From NCBI RefSeq assembly GCF_006152115.1, contig NZ_VDFU01000001.1, positions 124,001-188,000 on the forward strand: a DNA stretch of 64,000 nucleotides, read 5' to 3'. Source of the DNA: Rubellimicrobium rubrum. Lineage in GTDB: Bacteria; Pseudomonadota; Alphaproteobacteria; Rhodobacterales; Rhodobacteraceae. Positions 36,978-46,529 of this stretch are shown one piece after another. The translations under genes and the position numbers were made by a program. Numbering within the stretch: position 1 is the first letter of the stretch; each line of letters begins with the position of its first letter. Under the pieces are notes generated by a model. It did no database searches. It was given only the letters and a program-made list of their open reading frames with translations, and was not told the origin of the DNA.

Positions 36978-38042
36978 TTAGCGCACCCGAAGCCGTGGTT
37001 CGGCTGCGGTGGAGGCGATTGAACCGATCACCGAAGCACCTTCGAAGCCATGGCGGAGGAAGACCGCCAGCACCTCGTCCACGCAGGACGGCGCGCAAGA
37101 GACCAGCAGCCCGCCGCTGGTCTGCGGATCGGACAGGAGGGCCCGGTCCTCGGCGGCAAAGCCGTCCGGCAGAGCCACCTCGGCGCCATAGCTGGCCCAA
37201 TTGCGGCCCGAGGCCCCGGTGACGAACCCTGCCCCGGCCAAGGCACGAACCTCGTTAAGCAAGGGGACCTTGGACCAGTCGAGCCCTACGTCGCATCCCG
37301 AGCCACGCGCCATCTCGAGCGCGTGCCCCGCCAGCCCGAAGCCGGTCACGTCCGTCATCGCATGGACGCCGGGCAGACGGGCCAGATCAGGGCCGGGGGT
37401 GTTGAGCCGGGTGGTCATGTCGATCATCCGCGCGTAGCCGTCCGCGTCCAGCGCGCCTTTCTTGAGAGCGGCGGACATGATCCCGACACCTAGCGGCTTG
37501 CCAAGGATCAGGACGTCACCCGGTTCGGCCTGCGCGTTGCGCCGCACGAGCCGGGGATCGACGAGACCCAAGGCCACCAGCCCGTAGATCGGCTCGACCG
37601 AGTCGATGGAGTGCCCCCCCGCGATCGGGATGCCCGCGGCCCGACACACCGAGGCGCCGCCGGCCAGGATGCGCCCGATGGTGTCGGTGGAAAGGACGTT
37701 GATGGGCATGCCTACCAAGGCCAGGGCCATGATCGGCTGCCCGCCCATGGCGTACACGTCGCTGATGGCGTTCGTGGCGGCGATCCGTCCGAAGTCGTGG
37801 GGGTCGTCCACGATCGGCATGAAGAAATCCGTGGTGGCGACCAGCGCCTGGCTGTCGTTGAGCCGAAAGACCGCCGCGTCATCGGAGGTCTCGATCCCCA
37901 CCATCAGCGCCTCGGGGATCGGGAGCGTACCGGCGCCGCGAAGCATCTCGGACAGAACGCCCGGGGCGATCTTGCACCCGCAGCCGCCACCATGCGACAG
38001 CGAGGTGAGCCGTGGCTCCGGGGGGTGTTCCGGTGCGTTCAT
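36978..38042 (-). CDS. selD: Selenide, water dikinase SelD
   Basis: 354 residues. The N-terminal SHGGGCGCK provides Cys21 in the position of the catalytic Cys/Sec and Lys24; TSDDAAVF, DFFMPIVDDPHDFGRIAATNA and GGHSIDS are the ATP/metal motifs of the PurM-like fold. It makes selenophosphate from selenide and ATP. With selU next and no selA or selB in the window, its visible role here is tRNA selenation. Confidence 0.95.
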   Translation of the reverse strand: MNAPEHPPEPRLTSLSHGGGCGCKIAPGVLSEMLRGAGTLPIPEALMVGIETSDDAAVFRLNDSQALVATTDFFMPIVDDPHDFGRIAATNAISDVYAMGGQPIMALALVGMPINVLSTDTIGRILAGGASVCRAAGIPIAGGHSIDSVEPIYGLVALGLVDPRLVRRNAQAEPGDVLILGKPLGVGIMSAALKKGALDADGYARMIDMTTRLNTPGPDLARLPGVHAMTDVTGFGLAGHALEMARGSGCDVGLDWSKVPLLNEVRALAGAGFVTGASGRNWASYGAEVALPDGFAAEDRALLSDPQTSGGLLVSCAPSCVDEVLAVFLRHGFEGASVIGSIASTAAEPRLRVR

Positions 38043-38259
38043 GCGCCGTCCTTTCAGCGATCCGTCCGTCCAACGCCTGGAAACCGGTCCAGACGCCTGC
38101 GTGAACGCACCCGCTAGCACAGGCGATGAGCGAGACCAATCCGAACGAGTGTCGGTCGAGCAGGCCGGGCCCGGCTGGCTTCTTGGGGTCGTGGTGACGC
38201 TGCGTCGGCCGGCCATGCCGGTCAGGTCCACCTCCACAAGCGCTTGGCCGGACTCGCGC

Positions 38260-38754
38260 TTAGTGAACGGTCCCGGACTCGGAAGAGGGCTTGCGCCGCC
38301 GCCGGGCGGATTGCTCTTGCGTGCTTGCGTCGGGACTGGCCTCGGCCGCGACAGGCTTCTTTCGACGGGTCTTGGGCGCAGCTTCGGCGGCCGGTTCGGA
38401 CTGCCCGCCCTCCGGGGCCTTCGGCGCGCGGCTCCGGCGTTTCGGCGCCTCAGCCGGGGATGCGGCTTGGTCGTCGGCCCCGGTCTTGCGGCTGCGCTTG
38501 CTTGGTGCGTCTGAGGCTTCGCCGGCGGTTGCCGCCTTGGCCGCACGGGGCTTGCGGCCCTTGGTCGGGGGTGTCGGGGACTCGATCTCCTCTGCGGTGG
38601 CAGGGGTGTGGGCGGCCTTGATGCGGTCGAGCTCTTGCGTGATCTCGTCCGCGGCCAACTGCCAATGCTCTTCGTGTCGTCCATGGGGGTGACCTTCCCG
38701 CTCCCAGATCTCGTGGGCGCGCTGTCGGATCAGCTCTTCCAAGTCGGGGGTCAT
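38260..38754 (-). CDS. DUF2934 protein with basic low-complexity tail
   Basis: 164 residues. The N-terminal about 35 residues (LIRQRAHEIWEREGHPHGRHEEHW) match DUF2934. The remainder is a disordered Lys/Arg/Ala/Pro tail with KRRSRAPKAP and KTRRKKPVAAE blocks, resembling histone H1-like tails. Function is unknown; nucleic-acid binding is an inference. AAGGAC lies upstream of the ATG. It is followed by a 217-base gap before selD. Confidence 0.7.
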   Translation of the reverse strand: MTPDLEELIRQRAHEIWEREGHPHGRHEEHWQLAADEITQELDRIKAAHTPATAEEIESPTPPTKGRKPRAAKAATAGEASDAPSKRSRKTGADDQAASPAEAPKRRSRAPKAPEGGQSEPAAEAAPKTRRKKPVAAEASPDASTQEQSARRRRKPSSESGTVH

Positions 38755-39064
38755 GTTCAATGTCCTTCTCGCAAAGAGGTCATGTGGGCTCCGCTTCAGG
38801 TCAAAGCCGGAAACGCGGACGCTTGTTCCACGGAACTCCGGGATTGCCGCGTTCCTGGATGCCAAACGGCCATGCAAAGGCCAACGGCCTGAATCAACGG
38901 CTTTTAGGACACCTTACCGCGTCGCGAGCGGCAGGCTGCGCCACGACCGCGCGCCGAGATCTTGCATACGTCTGCAAAAACGACTTGCGTCTCGGCAAGT
39001 GTGGCGCAAGAGTGCTGAACAGGCGGGCATGGACCTGGATCCATCCGTCCGGCGGGGAGCGTGA
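38755..39064. other. Divergent intergenic region at the cluster's left edge
   Basis: A 310-base gap between the DUF2934 gene (minus) and the ABC ATPase gene (plus). No ORF here has support. It holds the ribosome-binding sites of both genes and one LacI-type palindrome at 38963-38976. I could not pick out convincing -35/-10 hexamers. Confidence 0.6.
38963..38976. promoter_or_regulatory. LacI-type operator, site 1
   Basis: TGCA-T-ACGT-C-TGCA, a fit to the palindrome TGCA-N-ACGT-N-TGCA, 89 bases before the ABC ATPase start. The same motif recurs at 48913, 48990 and 53035, all next to genes of this cluster. The central CG palindrome is the usual form for LacI/GalR-family operators; the regulator at 42233 is the likely binder. 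Confidence 0.7.
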
Positions 39065-40111
39065 ATGGCTGACATCGAGCTGAGAAGCCTTTCGAAGCGT
39101 TGGGGCTCGTTCGTCGGGGTGAAGGAGCTTGACCTGTCCATCCCCGACAAGGAGTTCCTCGTGCTCCTGGGCCCTTCCGGATGCGGGAAGACCACGACCA
39201 TGCGGATGATCGCGGGGCTGGAGGATGCCTCCTCAGGAGACATCCTGATCGGCGGGCGGCGCGTCAACGGGCTCGACCCCAAGGACCGCGACATCGCCAT
39301 GGTCTTTCAAAGCTATGCCCTTTACCCGAACCTATCGGTCTACGAGAACATCCGCTTCCCCCTGAAGGTCCGCCGCGTCCCGGTCGCAGAACACGACGCG
39401 CGGGTGCGCCGCGCCGCCACCATGGTAGAGTTGACCGACTTCCTCGACCGCCGCCCCGCCGCTTTGTCGGGCGGGCAAAGGCAGCGCGTGGCCTTGGCTC
39501 GGGCCATCGTGCGGCAGCCCTCGGTCTTTCTCATGGACGAGCCGCTGTCGAACCTTGATGCCAAGCTTCGCGTCTCGACCCGGGCGCAGATCAAGAACTT
39601 GAGCCACGAGCTTCAGGTCACCACGATCTACGTCACCCATGACCAGGTCGAAGCCATGACGCTGGCAGACCGCGTGGTGGTGATGAAAAGCGGCGAGGTT
39701 CAGCAGATGGGCACGCCGACGGAAATCTACGACCGACCGGCCAACACCTTTGTCGCCGGCTTCATCGGTAACCCCGCCATGAACCTGATGGAAGGACGGA
39801 TCAATGACGGCGTCTTCGAGGGCGAGAACGTCCGCATCCCCGGCCTGAGCGGGCCCGACGGTCCCGTGACTCTTGGCTTCCGGGCCGAGGACGCGACGCT
39901 CACCTCCGAGGGGGAGATCGTCGCCCCGGCCTATACGACCGAGCTTCTGGGCGATGCCACGATGATCACGGTCCGCGCGGGCGGCGCTCTCGTGGCGGTC
40001 AAGGCGCATAAGGAGGTACGCGCGCAGATCGGCGAACGGATCGCCATCAACGTGCCACCGGCCATCTGCCATCTGTTCGACCCCGCCTCGGGCCAAAGGC
40101 TGGCCGTCTAG
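39065..40111 (+). CDS. ABC importer ATP-binding protein (UgpC/MalK type)
   Basis: 348 residues. Walker A GPSGCGKTT (about 37-45), signature LSGGQRQRVALARAI, Walker B VFLMDEPLSNLDAKLR, and a C-terminal TOBE/MalK-type domain (about 240-348) with GFRAEDATL. This is the CUT1 carbohydrate-type ATPase. Its permeases and binding protein lie 5.5 to 9.8 kb away on the opposite strand (45651-48865). GGGGAG precedes the start; hisD-like gene follows 21 bases later. Confidence 0.92.
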   Translation: MADIELRSLSKRWGSFVGVKELDLSIPDKEFLVLLGPSGCGKTTTMRMIAGLEDASSGDILIGGRRVNGLDPKDRDIAMVFQSYALYPNLSVYENIRFPLKVRRVPVAEHDARVRRAATMVELTDFLDRRPAALSGGQRQRVALARAIVRQPSVFLMDEPLSNLDAKLRVSTRAQIKNLSHELQVTTIYVTHDQVEAMTLADRVVVMKSGEVQQMGTPTEIYDRPANTFVAGFIGNPAMNLMEGRINDGVFEGENVRIPGLSGPDGPVTLGFRAEDATLTSEGEIVAPAYTTELLGDATMITVRAGGALVAVKAHKEVRAQIGERIAINVPPAICHLFDPASGQRLAV

Positions 40112-40132
40112 GCCCGCGCGAAGGAGGACTTC

Positions 40133-41461
40133 ATGGCGATCTCGCATCTCAAGAGCGGCAAGCCCGAAACGGAGCGCGCCCAGGACGACGCCAAGGTCCG
40201 AGCCACGGTAGAGGCGGTCCTGGCCGATATCGGCGCACGGGGCGATGCCGCCGTGCGCGAACTGTCCGCCCGCTTCGACCGCTACGATCCGCCCTCGTTC
40301 CGTCTGTCGCCGTCCGAGGTCGAGGCGGCGCTGCAGAAGGTGCCGGCCCGCGACATGGCCGACATCCGGTTCGCGCAGGACCAGATCCGTCGCTTTGCCG
40401 AAGCGCAGAAGGCGAGCCTCCGCGACATCGAGGTGGAAACGCTGCCTGGCGTAATCCTCGGCCACCGGAACATTCCGGTCCAGTCGGTGGGCTGCTATGT
40501 CCCCGGCGGCAAGTTTCCCATGGTCGCATCGGCCCATATGTCGGTGCTGACGGCCCATGTGGCCGGGGTTCCCCGCATCATCGCCTCGGCTCCGCCGGTA
40601 GGAGGTGAGCCGCACCCCGCGATCGTGGCCGCCATGCATCTGGGCGGCGCGCACGAGATTTATGTGCTGGGGGGCATGCAGGCCGTAGGCGCCATGGCGC
40701 TGGGGACCGAGACGATCCGGCCCGTGGACATGCTCGTGGGTCCCGGCAACGCCTATGTGGCCGAAGCCAAGAGGCAGCTGTTCGGGCGCGTGGGCATCGA
40801 CCTTTTCGCAGGCCCTACCGAGACCATGCTCATCGCCGACGACACCGTGGACGCCGAGCTTTGCGCCACCGACCTGCTGGGTCAAGCCGAGCACGGCTAC
40901 AACTCGCCCGCTTGCCTCATCACCAACTCGCGCCGCCTTGCGGAAGGCACGATGGCCGAAGTGGAGCGTCTGCTCGCCATCCTGCCCACGGCCGAGACGG
41001 CTCGTGCCTCGTGGCGTGACTACGGCGACGTGATCCTTTGCGACACGCACGACGAGATGCTCGGGGTCGCCAACGACATGGCCTACGAGCACGTGCAGGT
41101 CATGACCGACCGCGACGACTGGTACCTGGAAAACATGCACAGCTACGGCGCGCTGTTCCTTGGGCCGCGCACCAACGTGGCCAACGGGGACAAGGTGATC
41201 GGGACGAACCACACCCTGCCCACGCGCCGCGCCGGGCGTTACACCGGCGGGCTTTGGGTTGGCAAGTTCCTCAAGACCCACAGCTACCAGCGCATCCTGA
41301 CCGACGAGGCCGCAGCGATGGTGGGCGAGTACGGCTCGCGGCTGTGCATGCTGGAAGGCTTCGTGGGCCACACCGAGCAGTGCAACATACGCGTCCGCCG
41401 GTACGGCGGGCGCAACGTGCCCTACGGCCAGCCGGCGCTGGCGGTCAAGGCAGCGGAGTAG
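40133..41461 (+). CDS. Histidinol dehydrogenase-family enzyme 1 (HpsN-like)
   Basis: 442 residues. It keeps the family's zinc and catalytic residues: [21 protein letters not shown], the Glu-His pair in [14 protein letters not shown], and the C-terminal GFVGHTEQ His. It differs from true HisD in [19 protein letters not shown] and GPTE (HisD has GPSE), all features of the sulfopropanediol dehydrogenase HpsN type. So it probably oxidises a primary alcohol to a carboxylate with two NAD+. It is not in a his operon. GAAGGAGG gives an excellent ribosome-binding site. Confidence 0.8.
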   Translation: MAISHLKSGKPETERAQDDAKVRATVEAVLADIGARGDAAVRELSARFDRYDPPSFRLSPSEVEAALQKVPARDMADIRFAQDQIRRFAEAQKASLRDIEVETLPGVILGHRNIPVQSVGCYVPGGKFPMVASAHMSVLTAHVAGVPRIIASAPPVGGEPHPAIVAAMHLGGAHEIYVLGGMQAVGAMALGTETIRPVDMLVGPGNAYVAEAKRQLFGRVGIDLFAGPTETMLIADDTVDAELCATDLLGQAEHGYNSPACLITNSRRLAEGTMAEVERLLAILPTAETARASWRDYGDVILCDTHDEMLGVANDMAYEHVQVMTDRDDWYLENMHSYGALFLGPRTNVANGDKVIGTNHTLPTRRAGRYTGGLWVGKFLKTHSYQRILTDEAAAMVGEYGSRLCMLEGFVGHTEQCNIRVRRYGGRNVPYGQPALAVKAAE

Positions 41462-41465
41462 CCCC

Positions 41466-42230
41466 TTGGCCCTGCCCCGTACCCCTTCGTTCCGGCTCGA
41501 CGGCAGGCGCGCCGTCGTGGCGGGCGCTTCCTCAGGCATCGGCCTCGCCTCGGCCGTGGCGCTAGCCGAGGCAGGAGCCGAGGTCGCGCTGGTGGCCCGG
41601 CGCGAAGGTGAACTGCTGGAACTGGCCGGGGTGATCGGCGGTGCGGGCGGGCGGGCTTCGGTTCATCCGCTCGACGTCACAGACCTGACCGCGACGGCAA
41701 CGCTTGTCGCCGAGGCGGGGCCGTTCGACATCCTCGTGAACGCAGCCGGCTTGGCCCGGCATTCACCGGCGCTCGACACCCGACCCGAGGATTATGACGC
41801 GGCCATGAGCCTCAACCTCCGGGCCGCGTACTTCCTGACCCGAGAGGTGGCGCGCGGGCTGATCGAGGCGGGCAAACCGGGCAGCCTCATCAACATCTCG
41901 TCGCAGATGGGCCATGTCGGCGGGCCGGACCGGGCGGTCTACTGCGCCTCCAAGCACGCCCTGGAGGGCATGACCAAGGCCATGGCCATCGAATGGGGGC
42001 CGCATGGCATCCGCGTGAACACGCTCTGCCCTACCTTCATCCGCACGCCGCTGGCCGCGCCGACGCTGGACGACCCGGAACGTCGGACATGGGTGCTGTC
42101 CAAGATCAAGCTCGGCCGCGTGGGCGAAGTAGAAGATTTGATGGGCCCTGTCGTCTTCCTTGCCTCGGACGCGAGCGCGCTGATCACGGGGACGTCTCTC
42201 CTCGTGGACGGCGGCTGGACGGCGGAGTGA
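41466..42230 (+). CDS. SDR-family dehydrogenase
   Basis: 254 residues. GASSGIGLAS (about 20-29) for NAD(P) binding, NAAGLARH, Ser in NISSQMGHVG, Y-x3-K as VYCASKHALEG, and a C-terminal SLLVDGGWTAE. A classical SDR acting on a secondary alcohol or ketone, fitting the neighbouring alcohol dehydrogenase. The only available start near the conserved N-terminus is TTG 41466, with GCGGAG upstream and 4 bases after the previous stop. Confidence 0.87.
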   Translation: MALPRTPSFRLDGRRAVVAGASSGIGLASAVALAEAGAEVALVARREGELLELAGVIGGAGGRASVHPLDVTDLTATATLVAEAGPFDILVNAAGLARHSPALDTRPEDYDAAMSLNLRAAYFLTREVARGLIEAGKPGSLINISSQMGHVGGPDRAVYCASKHALEGMTKAMAIEWGPHGIRVNTLCPTFIRTPLAAPTLDDPERRTWVLSKIKLGRVGEVEDLMGPVVFLASDASALITGTSLLVDGGWTAE

Positions 42231-42232
42231 CG

Positions 42233-43279
42233 ATGGCCGAACGGATCACCTCCGCCCAGGTCGCCGCCCTTGCCGGGGTGTCGCAGTCCGCCGTGAGCCG
42301 GGTGTTCACGCCAGGGGCAAGCGTGTCCAAGAAGACGGCGGAAAAGGTTCGCCATGCGGCGGAACAGTTGGGCTACCGTCCCAACGTGCTGGCCCGAGCC
42401 ATGATCACGGGCCGTTCGCGCATCATCGGCCTCGTGGTCGCTTATCTGGAGAACCAGTTCTACCCGTTGGCGCTGGCGCGGCTGTCCCGCTCGCTCCAGG
42501 AACGGGGCTACCACATCCTTGTGTTCTTGGCGGGCAACGACGCGGCCAAAACCGCACAGGTGGTGGACGAGCTGCTCGACTATCAGGTGGACGCGATCCT
42601 CACCGCGTCCGTCGCCATGAGCAACGACCTGGCTACGCGCTGCGAGGCGGCGGGCATTCCCGTCGTGGCCTTCAACCGGGGCCAGGACGACCCGCGCCTG
42701 TCCGAGGTCACCTCGGACAACCTCGCCGGCGGGCGGCAGGTGGCGGAGTTCCTCCTGGCGGGCGGGCACCGGCGCATTGCGCATATCGCCGGCTGGCAGG
42801 GCTCCTCGACGGGGCGGGACCGGGCCGAGGGGTTCCGCGCCGGGTTGGCGCAGGCGGAACAGGAGCCCGTGGCTATCATGGACGGCCTCTACGACCGCGC
42901 CGTCGCGGCCAAGGCGGCGCTGGATCTGGTCGTACGACCGGACAGGCCCGACGCGATCTTTGTCGGCAACGACCACATGGCCTTTGCCGTGATGGACGCC
43001 CTTCGGTTCCAGGCCATGCTGCGCGTGCCCGAGGATGTGTCGGTCGTGGGCTACGACGACGTGCCGATGGCGGCTTGGCCGGCCTATGACCTGACCACGA
43101 ACCGGCAGCCGCTGGACGCCATGGTGGCCGCCACCGTGGACGTCCTCATGGCGCGGATCGAGGGTGACGCCCAGCCGCACAAGATCCGCTTGGCCGGGCC
43201 CCTGATCATCCGCGGCTCCGCCCGCCTTCCCCAGGGAACCCAGCGTTCCCCGGCCCCTTCCCCAACAGGTGAGACATGA
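42233..43279 (+). CDS. LacI-family transcriptional regulator
   Basis: 348 residues. The N-terminal helix-turn-helix ITSAQVAALAGVSQSAVSRV is followed by the hinge helix LARAMITGRSRIIGLV and a periplasmic-binding-protein-like effector domain ending in DVSVVGYDDVPMAAWPAYDLTT. It is the only regulator in the cluster and the natural partner for the four TGCA-N-ACGT-N-TGCA palindromes. It starts 3 bases after the SDR stop, within the same transcript, so it would be autoregulated. Confidence 0.93.
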   Translation: MAERITSAQVAALAGVSQSAVSRVFTPGASVSKKTAEKVRHAAEQLGYRPNVLARAMITGRSRIIGLVVAYLENQFYPLALARLSRSLQERGYHILVFLAGNDAAKTAQVVDELLDYQVDAILTASVAMSNDLATRCEAAGIPVVAFNRGQDDPRLSEVTSDNLAGGRQVAEFLLAGGHRRIAHIAGWQGSSTGRDRAEGFRAGLAQAEQEPVAIMDGLYDRAVAAKAALDLVVRPDRPDAIFVGNDHMAFAVMDALRFQAMLRVPEDVSVVGYDDVPMAAWPAYDLTTNRQPLDAMVAATVDVLMARIEGDAQPHKIRLAGPLIIRGSARLPQGTQRSPAPSPTGET

Positions 43280-44250
43280 CCCCGCACGAGATGGACTCCC
43301 GCATCGTCCGCTACGGCGACCTGCGGCCTTGCAAGACCGCCTTCATCGACGCCCACACCCCGGGGTCGAACCAGAAGGAGAACTTCACCATCATCGGCGG
43401 CGGCGTTTCGGAATCACCCGACCAGCACGTCCATATTCGCGACACGCCCGGCTTCAACATCGGCGCCGCGGGCCAGCCACCCAAGTGCCGCAACTCCTTG
43501 CACAGCCACCGGACGGCCGAGGTGTTCTTCGTCCTCAAGGGCCGATGGCGCTTCTTCTGGGGCCGCTGGGGCAACGCGGGCGAGGTGGTGCTGGAGGAGG
43601 GCGACATCTTCAACATCCCCACCGGCATCTTCCGCGGCTTCGAGAACATCGGCACCGATTACGGGATGATCATGGCGATCCTGGGCGGCGACGATGCCGG
43701 GGGTGGCGTGATCTGGGCCCCGCAGGTCATCACCGACGCCAAGGACCACGGCCTCGTGCTGGGGAAGAATGGCAAGCTTTACGACGGCAAGAAGGGCCAG
43801 ACCCTGCCCGACGGCGTGCCGCCCATGCCGCTCCTGACGGACGAGGAGCTTGCGCAGTTCCCCGAGCCCACGACACTCGACGTGGTGCCCCACCATGTCG
43901 CCCGTTACTGGGATCTGATGGCGCTGTCCGACAGGCAACCCGCCAAGGTGATCGGGGCCGACGGCATGCTGACGGACCGCCCGGGCTTCGAGGTGGAGTT
44001 CCTGTCCCGCAACTCCGTCCCGGACGAGATGCACGCCCATGACCACCATGCCGTGCTCATGCCGATGCGCGGCCACTGGCGGTTGCGTTTCGAGAACGGG
44101 CCCGAGACGGTGCTGAACCCGGGCGACACCGCGTTGATCAAGCCCGGTGAGCGGCATGCCCTTGCCCCTTCGATGACAGGCGAGGCGTCGCTTTATCGCG
44201 TCACCGCCACCGACGACCCGGCGGGACTGACCGGACGGCTTCTTGGATGA
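43276..44250 (+). CDS. Bicupin protein
   Basis: 324 residues with two cupin domains. The first has HSHRTAEVFFVLKG (about 75-90) and the second HAHDHHAVLMPMRGHW (about 255-270) followed by NPGDTALIKPGERHAL. Both keep His-x-His plus Glu or His of a mononuclear metal site; arrangement resembles gentisate dioxygenase-like and isomerase-like bicupins. The reaction is unknown. Its ATG overlaps the lacI stop by 4 bases (ATGA), so the two are translationally coupled. Confidence 0.82.
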   Translation: MTPHEMDSRIVRYGDLRPCKTAFIDAHTPGSNQKENFTIIGGGVSESPDQHVHIRDTPGFNIGAAGQPPKCRNSLHSHRTAEVFFVLKGRWRFFWGRWGNAGEVVLEEGDIFNIPTGIFRGFENIGTDYGMIMAILGGDDAGGGVIWAPQVITDAKDHGLVLGKNGKLYDGKKGQTLPDGVPPMPLLTDEELAQFPEPTTLDVVPHHVARYWDLMALSDRQPAKVIGADGMLTDRPGFEVEFLSRNSVPDEMHAHDHHAVLMPMRGHWRLRFENGPETVLNPGDTALIKPGERHALAPSMTGEASLYRVTATDDPAGLTGRLLG

Positions 44251-44965
44251 GCGGCTTAGCGGGCTTCGCCCTGTGACGCCGCTGGTCCTGATCCCGGGCC
44301 ATATGTGCGACGCCCGTCTTTGGGGGCCGCAACTGGCGGCCTTCTCGGGCACCCGCAGCATCCATCTGGCCGAGATCGCAAGCGCGGACAGCATGGAGGC
44401 GCTGGGCACCGCCGTCCTGGCGCAGGCCCCGCCCCACTTCGCGCTGGCCGGCCTTTCCATGGGCGGCATCGTGGCGATGGAAGTTGTCCGGCAGGCGCCC
44501 GGGCGGGTCGAGCGCATCGCCCTCCTTGACACCAACCCCTTGCCGGAGGCCGATCACGTCAAGGCGGCGCGCCGGGCCAGCATGGCTCGGGCAGAGGCTG
44601 GGGAACTCGGATCCCTCCTCCAAGAGGCGATGCTGCCGCTCTACCTTTCCGAATCCGGACTGACAGGACCGATCCTCGACCTTTGCCATGACATGGCCAT
44701 GGCGCTGGGACCGGACGTGTTCCTGCGCCAGTCGCGTGCTCTCATGGCCCGTCCCGACCAGCAGGACACGCTGAGGGGTCTGAACCGGCCGGCGCTGATC
44801 CTGTCCGGGGCGCAGGACCGGCTCGTGCCGCCCAAGCGGGCGCATCTGATGGCCGAGTTGATGCCCCATGCACGGCTGGAGTTGATCGCCGACGCGGGCC
44901 ACCTCCCTACGCTTGAGCAACCCGAGGCGACCAACGCGGCCCTGCGCCGCTGGCTGGAGGACTGA
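44243..44965 (+). CDS. Alpha/beta hydrolase
   Basis: 240 residues. LVLIPGHMCDARLW leads into the nucleophile elbow GLSMGGIVA, with the acid in GAQDRLVPP and the His in DAGHLPTLEQ near the C-terminus. Likely an esterase, lactonase or amide hydrolase. The start is uncertain: TTG 44243 overlaps the bicupin stop, while GTG 44273 gives a shorter N-terminus immediately before the first strand. The stop overlaps the next start (TGATG). Confidence 0.82.
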   Translation: MDERLSGLRPVTPLVLIPGHMCDARLWGPQLAAFSGTRSIHLAEIASADSMEALGTAVLAQAPPHFALAGLSMGGIVAMEVVRQAPGRVERIALLDTNPLPEADHVKAARRASMARAEAGELGSLLQEAMLPLYLSESGLTGPILDLCHDMAMALGPDVFLRQSRALMARPDQQDTLRGLNRPALILSGAQDRLVPPKRAHLMAELMPHARLELIADAGHLPTLEQPEATNAALRRWLED

Positions 44966-45654
44966 TGAACGACGCCCTTCTCGCTCTCCTTCGGGGGGCG
45001 GACACCCCCACCGTTTGCAACGCCATCGAGGTCGCGCAAGGACGACGCGGGTTTGCGGCCTTCACGCACGGAACCCCGGTCTGCTCAGCCCCGGGCTTGG
45101 CCATGGTGGGCTATGCGGTCACGGCACGGCTTTCCGCGCAAAAGCCGCCGACCGAGGACCCGGCCACGATCCGCGCCCGCCGCATGGCGTATTACCGCGC
45201 CATGTGGGAGGCGCCCAAGCCGGCCATCGCGGTGATCGAGGATCTGGACCCTACCCCGGTCGGGGCGTTCTGGGGCGAGGTGAACACCACGTTGCACAAA
45301 GCTCTGGGCATCGCGGGGGCGCTGACCAACGGCGTGCTGCGCGATCTGGGCGACCTGCCGGACGGCTTTCCGGTGGTGGCCGGCAGCATCGGCCCGAGCC
45401 ACGGCTTCGTCCACATCCGCGAGATCGGGACGCCCGTCACTGTCCTGGGCCTGACTGTCGCCCCCGGCGACCTGATCCACGCGGACCGGCACGGTGCCGT
45501 GGTGATCCCGCCCGCCGTGATCCCCCGACTGGCGGAGTCGATGGCCAAGCTACGCGCCAGCGAGCAGGTCATCCTCGCCCCCTCGCGTCAGGGCTTCGAG
45601 ACGTTCGAGGCGTTCGAGGCAGCCTGGACCGCCTTTGAACAGGCCCGGGTCTAG
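44965..45654 (+). CDS. RraA-family protein (possible aldolase/decarboxylase)
   Basis: 229 residues. GALTNGVLRDLGDL and DLIHADRHGAVVIP carry the conserved Arg-Asp and Asp/His/Asp residues used for metal and substrate binding in RraA-like 4-hydroxy-4-methyl-2-oxoglutarate aldolases and oxaloacetate decarboxylases. The GxVNTTLHKALGIAG stretch is also typical. A C-C cleaving role on a keto acid fits the oxidative enzymes upstream. The gene's stop overlaps the stop of the convergent permease gene by 4 bases. Confidence 0.78.
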   Translation: MNDALLALLRGADTPTVCNAIEVAQGRRGFAAFTHGTPVCSAPGLAMVGYAVTARLSAQKPPTEDPATIRARRMAYYRAMWEAPKPAIAVIEDLDPTPVGAFWGEVNTTLHKALGIAGALTNGVLRDLGDLPDGFPVVAGSIGPSHGFVHIREIGTPVTVLGLTVAPGDLIHADRHGAVVIPPAVIPRLAESMAKLRASEQVILAPSRQGFETFEAFEAAWTAFEQARV

Positions 45655-46529
45655 CCCTTGACCGCCCCGGCGGTCAGGCCGGACACCAGATACCGCTGGA
45701 AGAACATCACGAGCAGGAAGATCGGGATCGTGATGCTCACCACGGCGGCGACGGCGAACATCACGTTCCCCTCGCTCTGGATCTGGCCCAGGTAGCTCGC
45801 GATCTTGGGCACCATGGTCTGGTTCCGCTCGCTCAGCACCAGTCCGGTCACCGAGAAGTCGTTGTAGGCCAGCAGGAAGGCGAACAGGCCCGTGGTGATG
45901 ACCCCCGGCCACATCACCGGCACGATGGCCAGCCGGAACGCCTGGAACCGCGTGCAGCCGTCCACAAGCGCGCTTTCGTCCAGATCGCGCGGGATGCCCT
46001 GGAAGAAGCTGTACATCATCCACAGCGTGAACGGCTGGTTCAGCGCCACCAGCACGATGATGGCCGTGGGCAGGTAGCCCCAGATGTTGAGCTGGAAGAA
46101 TGGCAGCAGGTAGCCCGACACGAGCGTGATGTCCGGCATGGCCCGGAAGAACAGCGCCGCGATCAGGATGACAAACCGATACCGGGCCGTGGAACGCGCC
46201 AGCGCATAGCCGCCCAGCGTCCCGAAGGAGAGAGAGATCACCACCACGCAAACCGTGATGATCGCGGTGTTGAGCGTGGAGCGCCAGAACTGGGTGGTGA
46301 CCCAGGCCCCGTAGTAGCCGTCCCCGGTAAAGGCGTCGCCAGTCAGGCGGGCCGTGTTGGTGCCCAGGATGGCGTGCCACCAAGTATCGCGCGAGAAGAA
46401 GTCGGGCTCCACCTTGAACGATCCCCAGACCGTCCAGACAAAGGGAAAGGCCGCGATCAGCAGCCAGAGGAGCACGAAGCCCGTGGCCGTGGCGCGGATC
46501 ACCGGGGAACGACGCGAGAAGGCGTCCAT
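45651..46529 (-). CDS. ABC importer permease (MalG-like)
   Basis: 292 residues with six helices. The EAA loop is ESALVDGCTRFQAFRLAIVPV near residue 190, matching CUT1 MalG-type permeases. Partner of the next gene, the solute-binding protein and the ATPase at 39065. ATG at 46529 overlaps the upstream permease stop by one base. Confidence 0.92.
   Translation of the reverse strand: MDAFSRRSPVIRATATGFVLLWLLIAAFPFVWTVWGSFKVEPDFFSRDTWWHAILGTNTARLTGDAFTGDGYYGAWVTTQFWRSTLNTAIITVCVVVISLSFGTLGGYALARSTARYRFVILIAALFFRAMPDITLVSGYLLPFFQLNIWGYLPTAIIVLVALNQPFTLWMMYSFFQGIPRDLDESALVDGCTRFQAFRLAIVPVMWPGVITTGLFAFLLAYNDFSVTGLVLSERNQTMVPKIASYLGQIQSEGNVMFAVAAVVSITIPIFLLVMFFQRYLVSGLTAGAVKG

Noticed and set aside
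38164-38175. Perfect 12-bp GC palindrome GCCGGGCCCGGC upstream of selD
   Set aside because: Single occurrence, no match to a known operator class and expected by chance in DNA this GC-rich.
39332-41539. A 735-codon minus-strand frame opposite the ATPase and hisD-like genes
   Set aside because: Same antisense artefact: no domain, and both opposite genes show all their catalytic motifs.
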